This document shows positions 45,052 through 54,930 of a DNA stretch of 64,000 nt, one piece after another. Numbering within the stretch: the stretch's first letter is position 1; the number at the start of each line of letters is the position of its first letter. A program made the translations under genes and the position numbers. The DNA comes from Granulicella sp. L46 (GTDB lineage: Bacteria; Acidobacteriota; Terriglobia; Terriglobales; Acidobacteriaceae): contig NZ_LMUT01000025.1 of assembly GCF_009765785.1 (NCBI RefSeq), positions 406,890 to 470,889 on the forward strand, written 5' to 3'. Under the pieces are notes generated by a model. That model did not search any database. It was given only the letters and a program-made list of their open reading frames with translations, and was not told where the DNA came from.

Positions 45052-45537
45052 CCCCTCGTAAGCCGCCCGTCAACCTCACCAGCGTAAACAACAGGCGGCC
45101 TGTTTCTTCAGCGGACGCTGGACGCGACCCTTGGCCGGTTGGCCACCATTGAGCTCATCTTCGGCAATGCCCGGCTGCGCTTGCATTGGTATCCCTCTAC
45201 GGATCATCGAGTTCAACTATTAAAGAAGGCTTTGTCGGCCGTTCAGCTAGCCGCTCCGTTTTTCATCATTAGATCGGTATCAAAGCTGAGCCCAAGTGCT
45301 TCTCGAAAGGTTTGGCTATTGCCAAGCTCGAATCTCAGTTGTTGATATCAGGCCAATGCACTCTCTGATCCCGGGGTTGTTTGCGAAAAACGGTGTTTTC
45401 TGCAACTACACAAACCCCAAACGATACTGATGCTTCTACCAGTATCTTCCTGCGACGAGAGCTGCTAGCGTCGTCCAAGACGGCGGATATTCCGAAGTCA
45501 GGCACTCCCCTTAACAGAAAAGGAAGTCGACAGACAA
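45052..45537. other. Gene-free interval between receptor terminator and YceI gene
   Basis: About 490 bases. It contains a dispersed-repeat copy (45349-45406). No convincing gene was found. Confidence 0.55.
45349..45406. repeat. Dispersed repeat, copy 4
   Basis: CAGGCCAATGC (45349-45359) is followed by the palindromic core GAAAAACGGTGTTTTC (45385-45400) and TGCAAC. It has the same left-block/core order as copy 2 at 13681-13727. Confidence 0.6.
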
Positions 45538-46128
45538 ATGACATTTAAGTCACTCCTGCCATTGTTCGCGGCTGCTGCACTACTTATGCCTTTGGTCCAG
45601 GCGCAAGCTCCTGTCTTTGCGGTCACACCGGCCTCCAGCACGATTACGTTCAACGTGAAGTCCTCGGTTTCTATAGTCGGCAAGTTCGACAGCTGGGACG
45701 CCACTCTAACGTTTACCTCTTCCGACGTAACCTCGGGGGTTTTGGACATCAAGGTGCAGGCGGCCAGCGTAAATACGGGTAGTGGCATGAAGGACAGCAA
45801 ACTGAAAAGTAAGGACTTCTTCGACGTTGATCACAACCCTCTGATCACCTTTAAGTCGAGCAAAATTGTCCAAACCGGTCCAACCACCTTTGAGATACCG
45901 GGCACGTTTACAATCCGCGGAGTTTCCAAGCAGGAAACGTTGAACTTGACGATTTTTGGCACAAAAGGCTCGGGTTCGGGTGAGATCAAGGGAATGATGG
46001 CTTTTGATCGCAAGGACTATGGAGTGGATGGCAGCATTCCTTTCATCAAGATCGCCGACCGCGTCGAGGTAAATGTGGACCTCAAAGTAAAGCGCGTCAG
46101 TGGCCCGGCGTTGACTTTCAAACAATAG
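45538..46128 (+). CDS. YceI-family periplasmic lipid-binding protein
   Basis: 196 residues with a signal peptide (LLPLFAAAALLMPLVQAQA). The YceI lipocalin-like barrel shows FAVTPASSTITFNVKSSVSIVGKFDSW, SKDFFDVDHNPLITFKSSKI and FDRKDYGVDGSIPFIKIADRVEVNVDLKV. Family members bind polyisoprenoid chains and are made under stress or base conditions. It is monocistronic; no regulator is adjacent. Confidence 0.9.
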   Translation: MTFKSLLPLFAAAALLMPLVQAQAPVFAVTPASSTITFNVKSSVSIVGKFDSWDATLTFTSSDVTSGVLDIKVQAASVNTGSGMKDSKLKSKDFFDVDHNPLITFKSSKIVQTGPTTFEIPGTFTIRGVSKQETLNLTIFGTKGSGSGEIKGMMAFDRKDYGVDGSIPFIKIADRVEVNVDLKVKRVSGPALTFKQ

Positions 46129-46804
46129 CTCTTATGGCCACGCAGAAGTCTCGAAAGCCTTCTTCCAAGTAACAAATCATTTCAGTAATACAAAAATGAC
46201 CGCAGCGGCCTTTTAGTTCGGAGATATTGGAACTAATCGGCCTGGCATGACGGCACCCCCGGAAGAACCTGAAAGACGGGCGTTTCGGCAACTTCGAATA
46301 GGAACCGAGTTGAGCCTCCGCTTAGCAGAAGAAGGACAACGGCAAAGAGAACCAGTATCTTGAAAAGTCTGCGAACGAGGGTTATGACCGCAAGTTTCTC
46401 GGTCCTGCCCGCGGCCACGGAGCGCTGCGCCGCGGCGTTGGAGATAATATTAAAGAGCGGGCGAAAAACCACCCGCAACCTAGCGTGCCTAGGACCCTGG
46501 CGACTGCAGTCCAGTAGGTTCGGCCGAGAGCCGACACTGCCACTGTCTCTGCACCCCAAGCAGCTAGTGACAGCAGCAGCAGCCGCACTGGCTGGTTCAA
46601 TTGTTGAAGGGAGACACTACTGTGTTCGGCGGCACATGCACGTTTCTAATCCCAAGGCGCCCCCTCCCAGGAAGTAAGATGGCGGCCCGGTGCTGGAATT
46701 CGATGCGAGGATCGGATAACCGCAGTGTCAATCATTAAGATCTAAGATGTTCTGATTTCACACCGAACGCGTCTATTCATCGTGCGAGCGCCCTGGAGGC
46801 ATCA
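46129..46804. other. Gene-free interval upstream of the GH63-like glucosidase
   Basis: About 680 bases. It holds one degenerate repeat copy (46271-46294). Minus-strand frames between about 46233 and 46600 encode hydrophobic stretches (LFKILVLFAVVLLLLSGG) in two different frames, which could be a decayed small membrane-protein gene; nothing was recognised. Confidence 0.5.
46271..46294. repeat. Dispersed repeat, degenerate copy 5
   Basis: GAAAGACGGGCGTTTCGGCAACTT, related to GAAAACGGTGTTTTCGGCAACTT by a few changes. The right-hand CGGCAACTT is intact. Confidence 0.5.
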
Positions 46805-49585
46805 ATGGCACAGGCGGAAGAACAAAGCAGACTCAAAGAAGCCAGAGAACACATTTCTCCCTGGAAGAAATGGGGACCTTACCTCAGCGAACGGCAGTGG
46901 GGCACCGTGCGTGAGGACTATAGCGCTAATGGCGATGCCTGGGATTATTTCACTCACGATCAGGCGAGATCGCGGGCCTATCGGTGGGGTGAGGACGGGC
47001 TGGCGGGAATCAGCGACGAGCATCAGATCTTGTGCTTTGCGATCGCCTTATGGAACGGGAAAGACCCGATCCTCAAGGAGCGACTCTTCGGCCTGACCAA
47101 CAGCGAGGGCAATCACGGCGAGGATGTGAAGGAGTATTACTTCTACCTCGACAGCACCCCCACCCACTCCTACATGAAGTACCTCTACAAGTATCCGCAC
47201 ACTGCCTATCCCTATGAAGACCTCATTAAGACCAACCGGGAGCGTGGCCGGGGCGCGCCTGAATACGAGTTACTGGATACCGGGATTTTTAATGAAGATC
47301 ATTACTTTGATGTCTTCGTGGAATACGCGAAGGCAGATGCGGAGAACATTGAAATCAAGATAAGCGTCGCCAACCGGGGACCGGAGGCAGCGACCCTCCA
47401 CGTGCTGCCAACACTGTGGTTTCGAAACACATGGATGTGGTCAGACGCAGGCAGCAAACCCAAGCTGAACGGAACCAAAGAAGCTGGGTTCGGAGTGATC
47501 TCGGCCCATCATACCGACCCACTCTTCCAGGAGTCACTCGCGGACTACGCCTTGTACTGCGAAGGAGATGTGCCGCTGCTCTTCACGGAAAATGAAAACA
47601 ACAACCAAAAACTATTCGGAACCAACAATGCATCGCCCTATGTAAAAGATGCGTTTCATACGTTCCTGGTGCAGGGAAAGAACGAGGCGGTCAATCCCGT
47701 CATGGAGGGCACAAAGGCTGCTCCTCATTACACGCTGAATGTTGCTGCTGGAAAGACGGAGGTCGTGCGTCTGCACCTGGGCCGAGCTTCCGCTAAACAG
47801 AAGGTCTCTCCCTTTGAAGAGTTCGACGACGTGTTCGCAGCGCGACTGAAAGAGGCAGACGAGTTCTACGACGGAATCACGCCCGCAAAGGTAAAGGCCG
47901 ATCCCGACCGCGCCATGGTGCTGCGCCAGGCGATGGCTGGCATGCTGTGGAGCAAACAGTATTTCTACTACGACCTGAATGTCTGGCTGAGAGAACATCA
48001 GGTGGAACCGACAAGTCCTGCTGATCTAAGAGACAAGGTACGCAACGGCGAGTGGTTCCACATGTACAACAACGACATTATCTCGATGCCGGATAAGTGG
48101 GAGTATCCCTGGTATGCAGCGTGGGATCTCGCGTTTCATATGCTGGCGTTCCAAGTCGTGGATCCTGATTTTGCGAAGGAACAGCTCATGCTGATCCTGC
48201 GCAACGACTATCAGCACCCCAATGGGCAGGTACCGGCGTACGAGTGGAACTTCGGGGATACCAATCCGCCGGTACACGCTTATGCGACGATGCAGATTTA
48301 CATGAGCGACAAGGAGAGGAACGGCGGCAAGGGCGACTTGCAGTTCCTGACGTATGCCTTCTCCAAGCTGCTGGTGAATTTTACCTGGTGGCTGAACCGA
48401 AAGGATCGCTCAGGAAACAATCTCTTCGAAGGCGGATTTCTAGGCCTGGATAATATCGGGGTATTCGATCGGAGCGCGCCGTTGCCGGGTGGCGGCCACC
48501 TCGAACAGGCGGACGGAACAGCATGGATGGTCTTCTTCAGCCAGCAGATGCTGCGCATTGCGGTGGAACTGGCTTTGCATTATCAGGTCTTCGAAGAGTA
48601 TGTCAGCAAGTTCTTCGAGCATACGATGTGGATTGCCGGAGCCATGGATCGCATGGGCAAAGCCCAGGACACGATGTGGGACGAGGAAGATGGCTTTTTC
48701 TATGACGTTCTGCGGATGCCGAACGGCGATGCGTTTCGCTTGAAAGTGCGTTCGATGGTTGGCTTGCTGCCACTGGCCGCAGTCGCCATCTTTGAGGACG
48801 ACATCATGTCCAAGCTGCCGAACTTTGCCAGGAGTGCCAAACTTTTTATGACCAGGCATCCGGAGCTGGCGGCGAATCTGCATATGCCGGGCGCACAGGG
48901 CTTAGCCGGGAGACGACTCCTCTCTACAGTGAACGAGGCGAAGTTGCGGAGAATTCTAACCCGTATGCTGGATGAGAACGAATTCTTTGGTCCCCATGGA
49001 ATTCGCGCGCTATCGCTCCATCACCGCGAACATCCATTTGAGTTTGACATTGCAGGGCAGAAGTATTCGGTCGGATATCTTCCGGGCGATTCGGACAGCG
49101 GGATGTTCGGAGGCAACTCGAATTGGAGAGGCCCGGTGTGGATGCCCGTAAACTTCCTCCTCTATACAGCGCTGCTGCGGCTTGGCGCGTATTACGGAGA
49201 TGACTTCACCATTGAGTGCCCAACCGGTTCGGGAAAGCTGATGACCTTGTTCCAGGTAGCCAAGGTGTTAGGAGAGCGGCTCATCGGAACGTTCGTCAAA
49301 GACAGTTCAGGCAGACGGCCTGTTTACGGAAGCGCGGAGAAGTTCCAGACAGATCCGCACTGGCGCGACAACGTCCTCTTCTTTGAGTACTTCAACGGAG
49401 ATACCGGCGCCGGTGTTGGCGCGAGCCACCAGACTGGATGGACCGGATGCATCGCTCGAGTCATTCAAGCCAATGGAGCCTTCGATGAAGCAGATATCGC
49501 CAAACCGGACGCCGAGCGACGCGCCATCAGACTGGGGCAAGGCCAGACAGCAGAGCAGATCGACGCTACGGTCGTAGCGAAATAA
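46805..49585 (+). CDS. GH63-like glucosidase (MGH1-type), cytoplasmic
   Basis: 926 residues without a signal peptide. The sequence fits the large bacterial GH63/mannosylglycerate-hydrolase-like glucosidases: WGPYLSERQWGTVREDYS at the start, then WEYPWYAAWDLAFHMLAF, GQVPAYEWNFGDTNPPVHAYA, FEGGFLGLDNIGVFDRS and GGNSNWRGPVWMPVNFLLY in an (alpha/alpha)6 barrel. Such enzymes release glucose or mannose from alpha-linked compounds, for instance compatible solutes. ATG 46805 has GGAGG five bases upstream. It stands alone, and the exact substrate is unknown. Confidence 0.85.
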   Translation: MAQAEEQSRLKEAREHISPWKKWGPYLSERQWGTVREDYSANGDAWDYFTHDQARSRAYRWGEDGLAGISDEHQILCFAIALWNGKDPILKERLFGLTNSEGNHGEDVKEYYFYLDSTPTHSYMKYLYKYPHTAYPYEDLIKTNRERGRGAPEYELLDTGIFNEDHYFDVFVEYAKADAENIEIKISVANRGPEAATLHVLPTLWFRNTWMWSDAGSKPKLNGTKEAGFGVISAHHTDPLFQESLADYALYCEGDVPLLFTENENNNQKLFGTNNASPYVKDAFHTFLVQGKNEAVNPVMEGTKAAPHYTLNVAAGKTEVVRLHLGRASAKQKVSPFEEFDDVFAARLKEADEFYDGITPAKVKADPDRAMVLRQAMAGMLWSKQYFYYDLNVWLREHQVEPTSPADLRDKVRNGEWFHMYNNDIISMPDKWEYPWYAAWDLAFHMLAFQVVDPDFAKEQLMLILRNDYQHPNGQVPAYEWNFGDTNPPVHAYATMQIYMSDKERNGGKGDLQFLTYAFSKLLVNFTWWLNRKDRSGNNLFEGGFLGLDNIGVFDRSAPLPGGGHLEQADGTAWMVFFSQQMLRIAVELALHYQVFEEYVSKFFEHTMWIAGAMDRMGKAQDTMWDEEDGFFYDVLRMPNGDAFRLKVRSMVGLLPLAAVAIFEDDIMSKLPNFARSAKLFMTRHPELAANLHMPGAQGLAGRRLLSTVNEAKLRRILTRMLDENEFFGPHGIRALSLHHREHPFEFDIAGQKYSVGYLPGDSDSGMFGGNSNWRGPVWMPVNFLLYTALLRLGAYYGDDFTIECPTGSGKLMTLFQVAKVLGERLIGTFVKDSSGRRPVYGSAEKFQTDPHWRDNVLFFEYFNGDTGAGVGASHQTGWTGCIARVIQANGAFDEADIAKPDAERRAIRLGQGQTAEQIDATVVAK

Positions 49586-50124
49586 AGATGAGTTCCAGAA
49601 TGCCCGAGTCCAATTTCTCGAATTTCACCTCTAGTTCTTAGACCTTCGAGGAAACGGGAGCGCTATCTGTCGCGCGTGGAGGATAGACAGCATTCCCATA
49701 GGAACCTGAGGATGGTCTACTCCACACAATCGCCGGCGGATTGCCACGTTATCGACCTTCGCGGAAAACGGGGCGGTCTCAACGGGTCGCTGCAACGCTG
49801 GCTTGGAGTTTACTAGCAGGAGTTTCAAAGCCCAAAGTTTTCCTCGGGCGTTGATTGAGTCGCAGTGCCACTTTGTCGATCACGCTGACTGGAGGAGCAA
49901 CGCTGCCAGTTGTCTTATCCCTCACCACCACTGATAGTGGCTAGCGCAACGTTCCCCACACGAGTAAGAAGGTGGGGGTCGCTGGCAAAAAATCCGCGGA
50001 TAAGGAAACGCCGCGAACAGGGACTGAGAACCAAACAAGGAAGTTCCCCCTTTGCGATTTTTCGCGAAGGGGGAATGGGTACTAAAACGAAGTCAAGCCT
50101 ACCGCCGCGAAGACGATCCGGTCG
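49586..50124. other. Gene-free interval with a long hairpin
   Basis: About 540 bases between the convergent glucosidase and phosphoesterase genes. A poor match to the dispersed repeat occurs near 49762. A strong hairpin lies at 50044-50075. No convincing gene was found. Confidence 0.55.
50044..50075 (-). terminator. Candidate terminator hairpin after the phosphoesterase gene
   Basis: TTCCCCCTT (50044-50052) pairs perfectly with AAGGGGGAA (50067-50075), and GCG/CGC extends the stem after one mismatch. It lies about 50 bases past the phosphoesterase stop on the minus strand. The T-run beyond it is poor, so the terminator call is tentative. Confidence 0.45.
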
Positions 50125-51465
50125 CTACCGGAAGGCTGGACCGTGGCAGCTTCCAACGCCCTTGTCACTGTAAGTAGCCGGTCCAGTTGTCTGTGCAGGA
50201 TCCTTCAGTGCCGACTCGAAATCCCACGCGTACCCGTTCGGATTGAGCGTCAGGCCCATCACGCCCCAGAATTCTCCAGTGCCCGCCTCGAGATTCTCTG
50301 CGTTGAAGTTCGGGTTGCCGCTAGGATCTTCCATGTTCGTTTCGCCTGCGCCGGACGTCACAGTGGTTGTGACGACCGGATCGAGTGTCTCGCCGCCGGT
50401 GCCCACGACGAATTCACGTATGCCTCTCCTTGGATCTGACTTTCCAGAGGGGTCAAGCGGGCGGTAGCGGCCATAGAGGTGGTCGTGTCCGTTCAGAACC
50501 AGATCGGCTCCGTGCTCGTAGAGGAGCTGCCAAAATTGCTGAGCGGTCGGGCCCTCAGGTACGGCGATTCCGTTGGTGGGGCTGAACACGGGCTGATGCC
50601 AGTAGGCGAGTGTGCACGCGGAATGATTCGCCGAGAGATCGTTTTTCAGCCATTCGAGTTCGGAAGCAATCCAGGAGCCCGTGCAGCCGCCCGGCTGCGT
50701 TTCGCACTCGATATTGAGCGAGATAAGATGCCACGAACCCAGATTATAGGAATACCAGCCATCTCCGACCCCGACTGGGCCGCCAGTGCTGTTGGTTCCG
50801 AGTCCGCCCGACTGCGCGAAGTGCCCGGCCTGTCCATCAGAATGCGGCACGGGCTGGGTGAAGGTTCCGTCGGTGTCAGGGTTGTCAGAGATAGTAGCCG
50901 TCATTACGGTTCCATCGGTATTGTGCTGGACGCCGTTGAAGTAGGAGAAGTATCCGTAGCCTGCAACGCCGATCGCGCCGTGCTCGGTATAAAACTCGTG
51001 GTTGCCGGGCGCAGGCCGCGTGATCAGTTTGAAAGCGCCATACGTCGTCTCGTAGGAGTTCTCAAAGTCGGAATATTGGCCTACCTGGTATTGCTCATCT
51101 CCGAGGAGCGCGACAAGGTCAGGCTTCATATTCTCAATCTGTTGCGCAGTGGCCGCCTGGGATGCGAGCAGATTCTGAGCGGTGTCGCCGCTGCAGTTTT
51201 CACCCGGCTTCTCGCCACTCTCTTCCTCGCCTGGCTGGCAGGCAACGTCGCCCACTACCGCCAACACCGGCGAGCCTTGCAGCCTGTTGTACGGCCACGG
51301 ATTGTCGTTCGGCATCCAATTGCCGCTTGACCAGCCCTTGCTGTGCCACCACTGATTGTTATTGAAGTTCTCGTTCTGCGCCTTAGCCCCAACTGCAAAT
51401 ACCATGACCGAGGCGGTCGCCCCCATGAGCACCGCGGCCCGCAACTTTCTCCGAATCGTCTCCAT
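50125..51465 (-). CDS. Secreted calcineurin-like metallophosphoesterase (purple acid phosphatase type)
   Basis: 446 residues with a signal peptide (VLMGATASVMVFAVGAKAQ). Metal motifs occur in order: VVGDVACQ, LLGDEQYQ, PGNHEF, YWHQPVF and NGHDHLYGR, as in alkaline-phosphatase/acid-phosphatase-like phosphoesterases of bacteria. The Asn/Gln-rich stretch after the signal (NENFNNNQWW) is unusual. It would hydrolyse phosphate esters in the periplasm or outside the cell. AGGAGA lies just upstream of the ATG. Confidence 0.88.
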   Translation of the reverse strand: METIRRKLRAAVLMGATASVMVFAVGAKAQNENFNNNQWWHSKGWSSGNWMPNDNPWPYNRLQGSPVLAVVGDVACQPGEEESGEKPGENCSGDTAQNLLASQAATAQQIENMKPDLVALLGDEQYQVGQYSDFENSYETTYGAFKLITRPAPGNHEFYTEHGAIGVAGYGYFSYFNGVQHNTDGTVMTATISDNPDTDGTFTQPVPHSDGQAGHFAQSGGLGTNSTGGPVGVGDGWYSYNLGSWHLISLNIECETQPGGCTGSWIASELEWLKNDLSANHSACTLAYWHQPVFSPTNGIAVPEGPTAQQFWQLLYEHGADLVLNGHDHLYGRYRPLDPSGKSDPRRGIREFVVGTGGETLDPVVTTTVTSGAGETNMEDPSGNPNFNAENLEAGTGEFWGVMGLTLNPNGYAWDFESALKDPAQTTGPATYSDKGVGSCHGPAFR

Positions 51466-51696
51466 GCGATTTCTCCTATTCTGACTTGTGTTAAATGGTT
51501 GCTACAGCCTTCCGTTTGTAGCCTTCCGACGTTGCGCTTGTATGACAAATGTGTGAAAAAGCGCAGTCCGCTTCTTGGAAGGATCGTTCATGCCACCCGC
51601 AAGACAAAATGCGTGATGCTACCGAGGAGAACGGGGCCTCGCGTAAACAAACGCGTCATCGATCGTGGTGACCGGTTGGCAGGCGAGGCGTTGCTT

Positions 51697-53148
51697 TTAG
51701 GCGTAGCGAAACAGCGCCATGAATCCAAAGTCCATGTGTTGCTGGATATGGCAGTGAAACAGCGTCAGGCCCGGCTGATCGGCGACGAGATCCACCGTCG
51801 CGCGCCCAAATGCTGGAACGATCACCGTATCCTTCTTGATTCCGGCAGTCGGCTTGCCGTTGAGTTCGACGAGCTCGAACAGGTGCCGGTGGATATGCAG
51901 GGGGTGAGAATCGTCGCTGCGATTGTGGAACACCAGCCGGTAGCGGCGTCCCTGTCGCAACACGAATTCCCGTTCATGCGGATATTCTTTGCCGTTGACG
52001 AGCCAGTGATTGATACCATTGGGTCCGCCAGGTACTTTTTCAAAGACCATGTCGATTGTCTGGTCTGGCGCGGGATGCGGCGCGTTGGTGCCAAAGATGG
52101 TGTAGTCCCAGCGCGACCTCGGAGGCGGAGTCCATAGCGCGCGCTGCTTTTGATTGGCGTACTCCACCACGATGCCCATTCCGGATTGCCGCGCGGCATT
52201 GCGGATCTCCCCTAAAATCCAGACGCCCGGATTATTCATCTCCACGATCGCGTCCACACGCTCGCCCGGGGCGATCTCAATCACATCGACCGCCTGAGGC
52301 ACCGGCACGGGATTGCCGTCGAGAGCGATTACCTGAAACTTGTGGCCGGGCAAAGCCACGCGATGAATTTGGGCGGCGCTGGCATTGAGTAGGTGTATCA
52401 GGACGCGCTGACCCGACTGCACGCGGAGCGGTTCCCCTGCTCCGAGCATCTTGTCGTTAATCGAGTAAAGAGGAGCGCTGACTTCGAGTCCGTTCGGTCG
52501 CAGGTCTGGAGTGGCGGGTTTTTCGGGCATCGGGTCTCTGGGATCCGCCTCCATCTCGTCCTGATCCATCGTTGACAGAAAGTATTGCCATTCACGCAGC
52601 GCCAGGAAGACTTCTTGATCGTAGCGTCCAGGCTCATTTGCGGAATCGATCATAAAAAAACCGAACTGGCCGGTGTAGGAGCCTCGGTGCAGATCCATCA
52701 TGGCTGCGGTATGCGAGTGATACCACCGCGAGCCCGCCGGCTTGGCCACGAATTGATAGCGCCGCCTGCCGTGGGGCGGCACCGGCGGCGTGCCTTCTTC
52801 CTCCACTCCATCTACTTCCGACGGAACGAACAAGCCATGCCAATGCACGTACTCCGGAACGTCCGTGTCGTTCACAACATCAACCGTGACGGACCGGCCC
52901 TCTCGCGTCCGTAGGAGGGGACCGGGGACTTTATTGTTGTATCCGATCGTGCTGATTACAACCTGCGGGGCTAGCTCAACCATCATGGGCGCGATTTGCA
53001 AAGTAAAATCTGCTGCCCGCTCGTTGGCCTTCCGTTCAGAAGGCACCATCAGATGCTGTGGCGCCTCCCCGAACCCGGGCCGCAACTTGCCTGTCCCGGT
53101 CGCGATCATGGTGGCCCATCCAAGTCGTACAAAATCCCTTCGCTTCAC
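51697..53148 (-). CDS. Tat-exported multicopper oxidase (2)
   Basis: 483 residues, similar to the oxidase at 27519-28946. The twin-arginine signal is KRRDFVRLG. Copper ligands are HWHGLF, WYHSHTA, HPLHIHRHLFELV and HCHIQQHMDFGFM; the type-1 axial position is again Phe. It could oxidise phenolics or metal ions in the periplasm. It is not in the pentose cluster. About 230 bases separate it from the phosphoesterase gene, with no clear co-transcription. Confidence 0.9.
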   Translation of the reverse strand: MKRRDFVRLGWATMIATGTGKLRPGFGEAPQHLMVPSERKANERAADFTLQIAPMMVELAPQVVISTIGYNNKVPGPLLRTREGRSVTVDVVNDTDVPEYVHWHGLFVPSEVDGVEEEGTPPVPPHGRRRYQFVAKPAGSRWYHSHTAAMMDLHRGSYTGQFGFFMIDSANEPGRYDQEVFLALREWQYFLSTMDQDEMEADPRDPMPEKPATPDLRPNGLEVSAPLYSINDKMLGAGEPLRVQSGQRVLIHLLNASAAQIHRVALPGHKFQVIALDGNPVPVPQAVDVIEIAPGERVDAIVEMNNPGVWILGEIRNAARQSGMGIVVEYANQKQRALWTPPPRSRWDYTIFGTNAPHPAPDQTIDMVFEKVPGGPNGINHWLVNGKEYPHEREFVLRQGRRYRLVFHNRSDDSHPLHIHRHLFELVELNGKPTAGIKKDTVIVPAFGRATVDLVADQPGLTLFHCHIQQHMDFGFMALFRYA

Positions 53149-53593
53149 ACGATCCTCATCCCGGCTGCGAATGCCACCATAGGCCCGAGCGTTTCGTCGA
53201 GAATTGGGAAGTCCATCATTCTGCTCCCTATCAATTTGCCTCGGTAAGACTAGGCGCCTGGATTCAATTCTTTCGGAACGACCTCGATTTGAGTCCCGAC
53301 AAACGCGCTTCTCCTCAGCGATGCTACTGGATTAGTGCCAAATCGCCAACGCACTCACGAAGGAAAATCATAACGGGAAGTCGGCTGGGCAGAGTGAAAA
53401 CATAGTTCTCTGGAAACGGCGTTTTCGCAAACCTATGAATCGCCACTAGTATCAGCGCCGAGCGAACTGACCGAGGAACCTCGCTCGAAGGTCTCCTGCA
53501 CGACTCAAGTGGATACGCTTCAGCGCGATGTCTTCGAAAAGTTTTTCAGCGCCAGCCCTTCCATGTTCCCCCTGCCGATAGGATATCGAACAG
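53149..53593. other. Gene-free interval with a repeat copy
   Basis: About 445 bases between the multicopper oxidase and the NTF2-like gene. It contains a dispersed-repeat core at 53412-53432. No gene was recognised. Confidence 0.5.
53412..53432. repeat. Dispersed repeat, copy 6
   Basis: GGAAACGGCGTTTTCGCAAAC: a variant of the palindromic core, with right arm GTTTTC intact. Confidence 0.5.
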
Positions 53594-53995
53594 TTATGAA
53601 GGGAAACTCTTGCCAAACATAGGGAGGCCGCTGACAGATTCGGCCCTAGTTGCCTCATCCTGCAAGACGTCCCAATGCTCTTTAAGGAGACCATCTTCGA
53701 ATCGGACAACATCGGCCGCAATCCAGGCCGCGGGCCTTCCAATTCCCGTAAAACGGCCGTGCGCGATGACGTAATCGCCCTCTGCGACAATCAGTTGGTT
53801 TTCGTAGCGCAACGTGTCTGGCGACGAGCGCACCAAAGCGAACAGTCCTTCGCGTCCTGGTGCAATGTGCGCGCTGTGCTGGATGTAACTCGGCGACCAG
53901 AAGTGTTCTGCTGCAGCATAGTCGCGTTTATTGAAGAGAGTGTCGAAGGCTTCGAGAACGATCGCCTTGTTCTGTGCGGGTGTTGTCTTTGGCAT
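53594..53995 (-). CDS. NTF2-like/SnoaL-type protein
   Basis: 133 residues. The cone-shaped NTF2-like fold is suggested by NKAIVLEAFDTLFNKRDYAAAEHFWSPSYIQHSAHIAPGREGLFALV, VIAHGRFTGIG and DVVRFEDGLLKEHWDVLQDE, a common pattern in SnoaL-like proteins that may be isomerases or small hydrolases. The start at 53995 has AGGAG six bases upstream; the longer frame (to 54079) is not needed. It is divergent from the TetR gene, which probably regulates it. Confidence 0.85.
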   Translation of the reverse strand: MPKTTPAQNKAIVLEAFDTLFNKRDYAAAEHFWSPSYIQHSAHIAPGREGLFALVRSSPDTLRYENQLIVAEGDYVIAHGRFTGIGRPAAWIAADVVRFEDGLLKEHWDVLQDEATRAESVSGLPMFGKSFPS

Positions 53996-54048
53996 GTTCA
54001 GCTCCTGTTTTCTTACGATGATTGGTACTTTGGGTAATCGGAATAACC

Positions 54049-54633
54049 ATGCGCTCCAGAGGCATACACGGTTTCCCATTCAACCTCTGCAAGAGAGACA
54101 TTCTCGGCAAATCTCTGGACGAGGTCAGGATTTGCGATATAAGGCACGGGTTCGCGGACACGAGCCTCCAGCAACTGGAACGAGTCACAGGCGTAAACAA
54201 GTCAGGGCTGTATACCGAGTTCCGGGGCAAGGAAGATCTATTTGTAGCCTGCCTTCGGCACTATCTTGAGAGCCAAGGGAGGAGAGGACTTCTGATCAGG
54301 GAGCCCCTGGGCTGGAAGAACGTCGAGACATTTCTCAAAAACGGTCCTCTCAACAAGGGTGAGAAGCAGGGATGTTTTTCCGTCAACTCCATGCGCGAGT
54401 TCGCTATCCTTCCGGCTGAAGCGTATGGGGCCGTGACGGAGAATCGGGGGTTGTTACAGCGTCTTCTTTCAATGAACATCGAGGCAGAAAAGCCAAAGAT
54501 GGCGGCGTCTGCAATTGCGGAGATGGTGCTCTCCTTCTTCTCCGGATTATGTATTGAGAGCAACCTGAAACCCCGGAAGGCCTCGTCGGCGCGCAACATC
54601 GAGAACTTTATGACGGCCCTTCGCAGGCTCTAA
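54049..54633 (+). CDS. TetR-family regulator (N-terminus unusual)
   Basis: The recognition part of the DNA-binding domain is clear: GFADTSLQQLERVTGVNKSGLYTEFRGKEDLFVACLRHYLES. A C-terminal ligand domain follows. The first helix region (RDILGKSLDEVRICDIRHGFADTS) does not match the usual pattern and seems to carry extra residues, so a small frameshift or insertion is possible. The start is uncertain (54022 or 54049). It is divergent from the NTF2-like gene and likely its repressor, but it may be damaged. Confidence 0.72.
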   Translation: MRSRGIHGFPFNLCKRDILGKSLDEVRICDIRHGFADTSLQQLERVTGVNKSGLYTEFRGKEDLFVACLRHYLESQGRRGLLIREPLGWKNVETFLKNGPLNKGEKQGCFSVNSMREFAILPAEAYGAVTENRGLLQRLLSMNIEAEKPKMAASAIAEMVLSFFSGLCIESNLKPRKASSARNIENFMTALRRL

Positions 54634-54930
54634 GTCGAACGGTCAGTCCCCTGAAGTCGGCTAGTGTCCGCCGATCTGTCCAGGCGCGATCCCTGATTGG
54701 CGCCAACAAGTCTCACCGCGTTTCCAGAACCGGCCTTCTTCGAATCAAGCGATCGCGATTTATCACCGGGCCCAGGGTCGTTTCTGGCAACATGCGACCG
54801 TCACCAATCCACTTCTCCCACGGACCAATCTGATCACTGCATTCGCATTACAGCAGCGATAACTCAAGTTGCCATTCAGGCATGGCGGAGGTCAGTTGCT
54901 CAGTCGCTCCCCAACGCGGACCAGCAGATG

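Noticed and set aside
46233-46677. Open frames on both strands before the GH63-like gene
   Set aside because: Hydrophobic stretches occur in two minus frames, but no single convincing gene can be built.
49762-49794. Possible further copy of the dispersed repeat
   Set aside because: Only GCGGAAAACGG matches; the right arm is absent, so it is not counted.
53452-53790. 112-codon minus frame overlapping the NTF2-like gene
   Set aside because: It overlaps a well-supported gene in another frame and has no motif.
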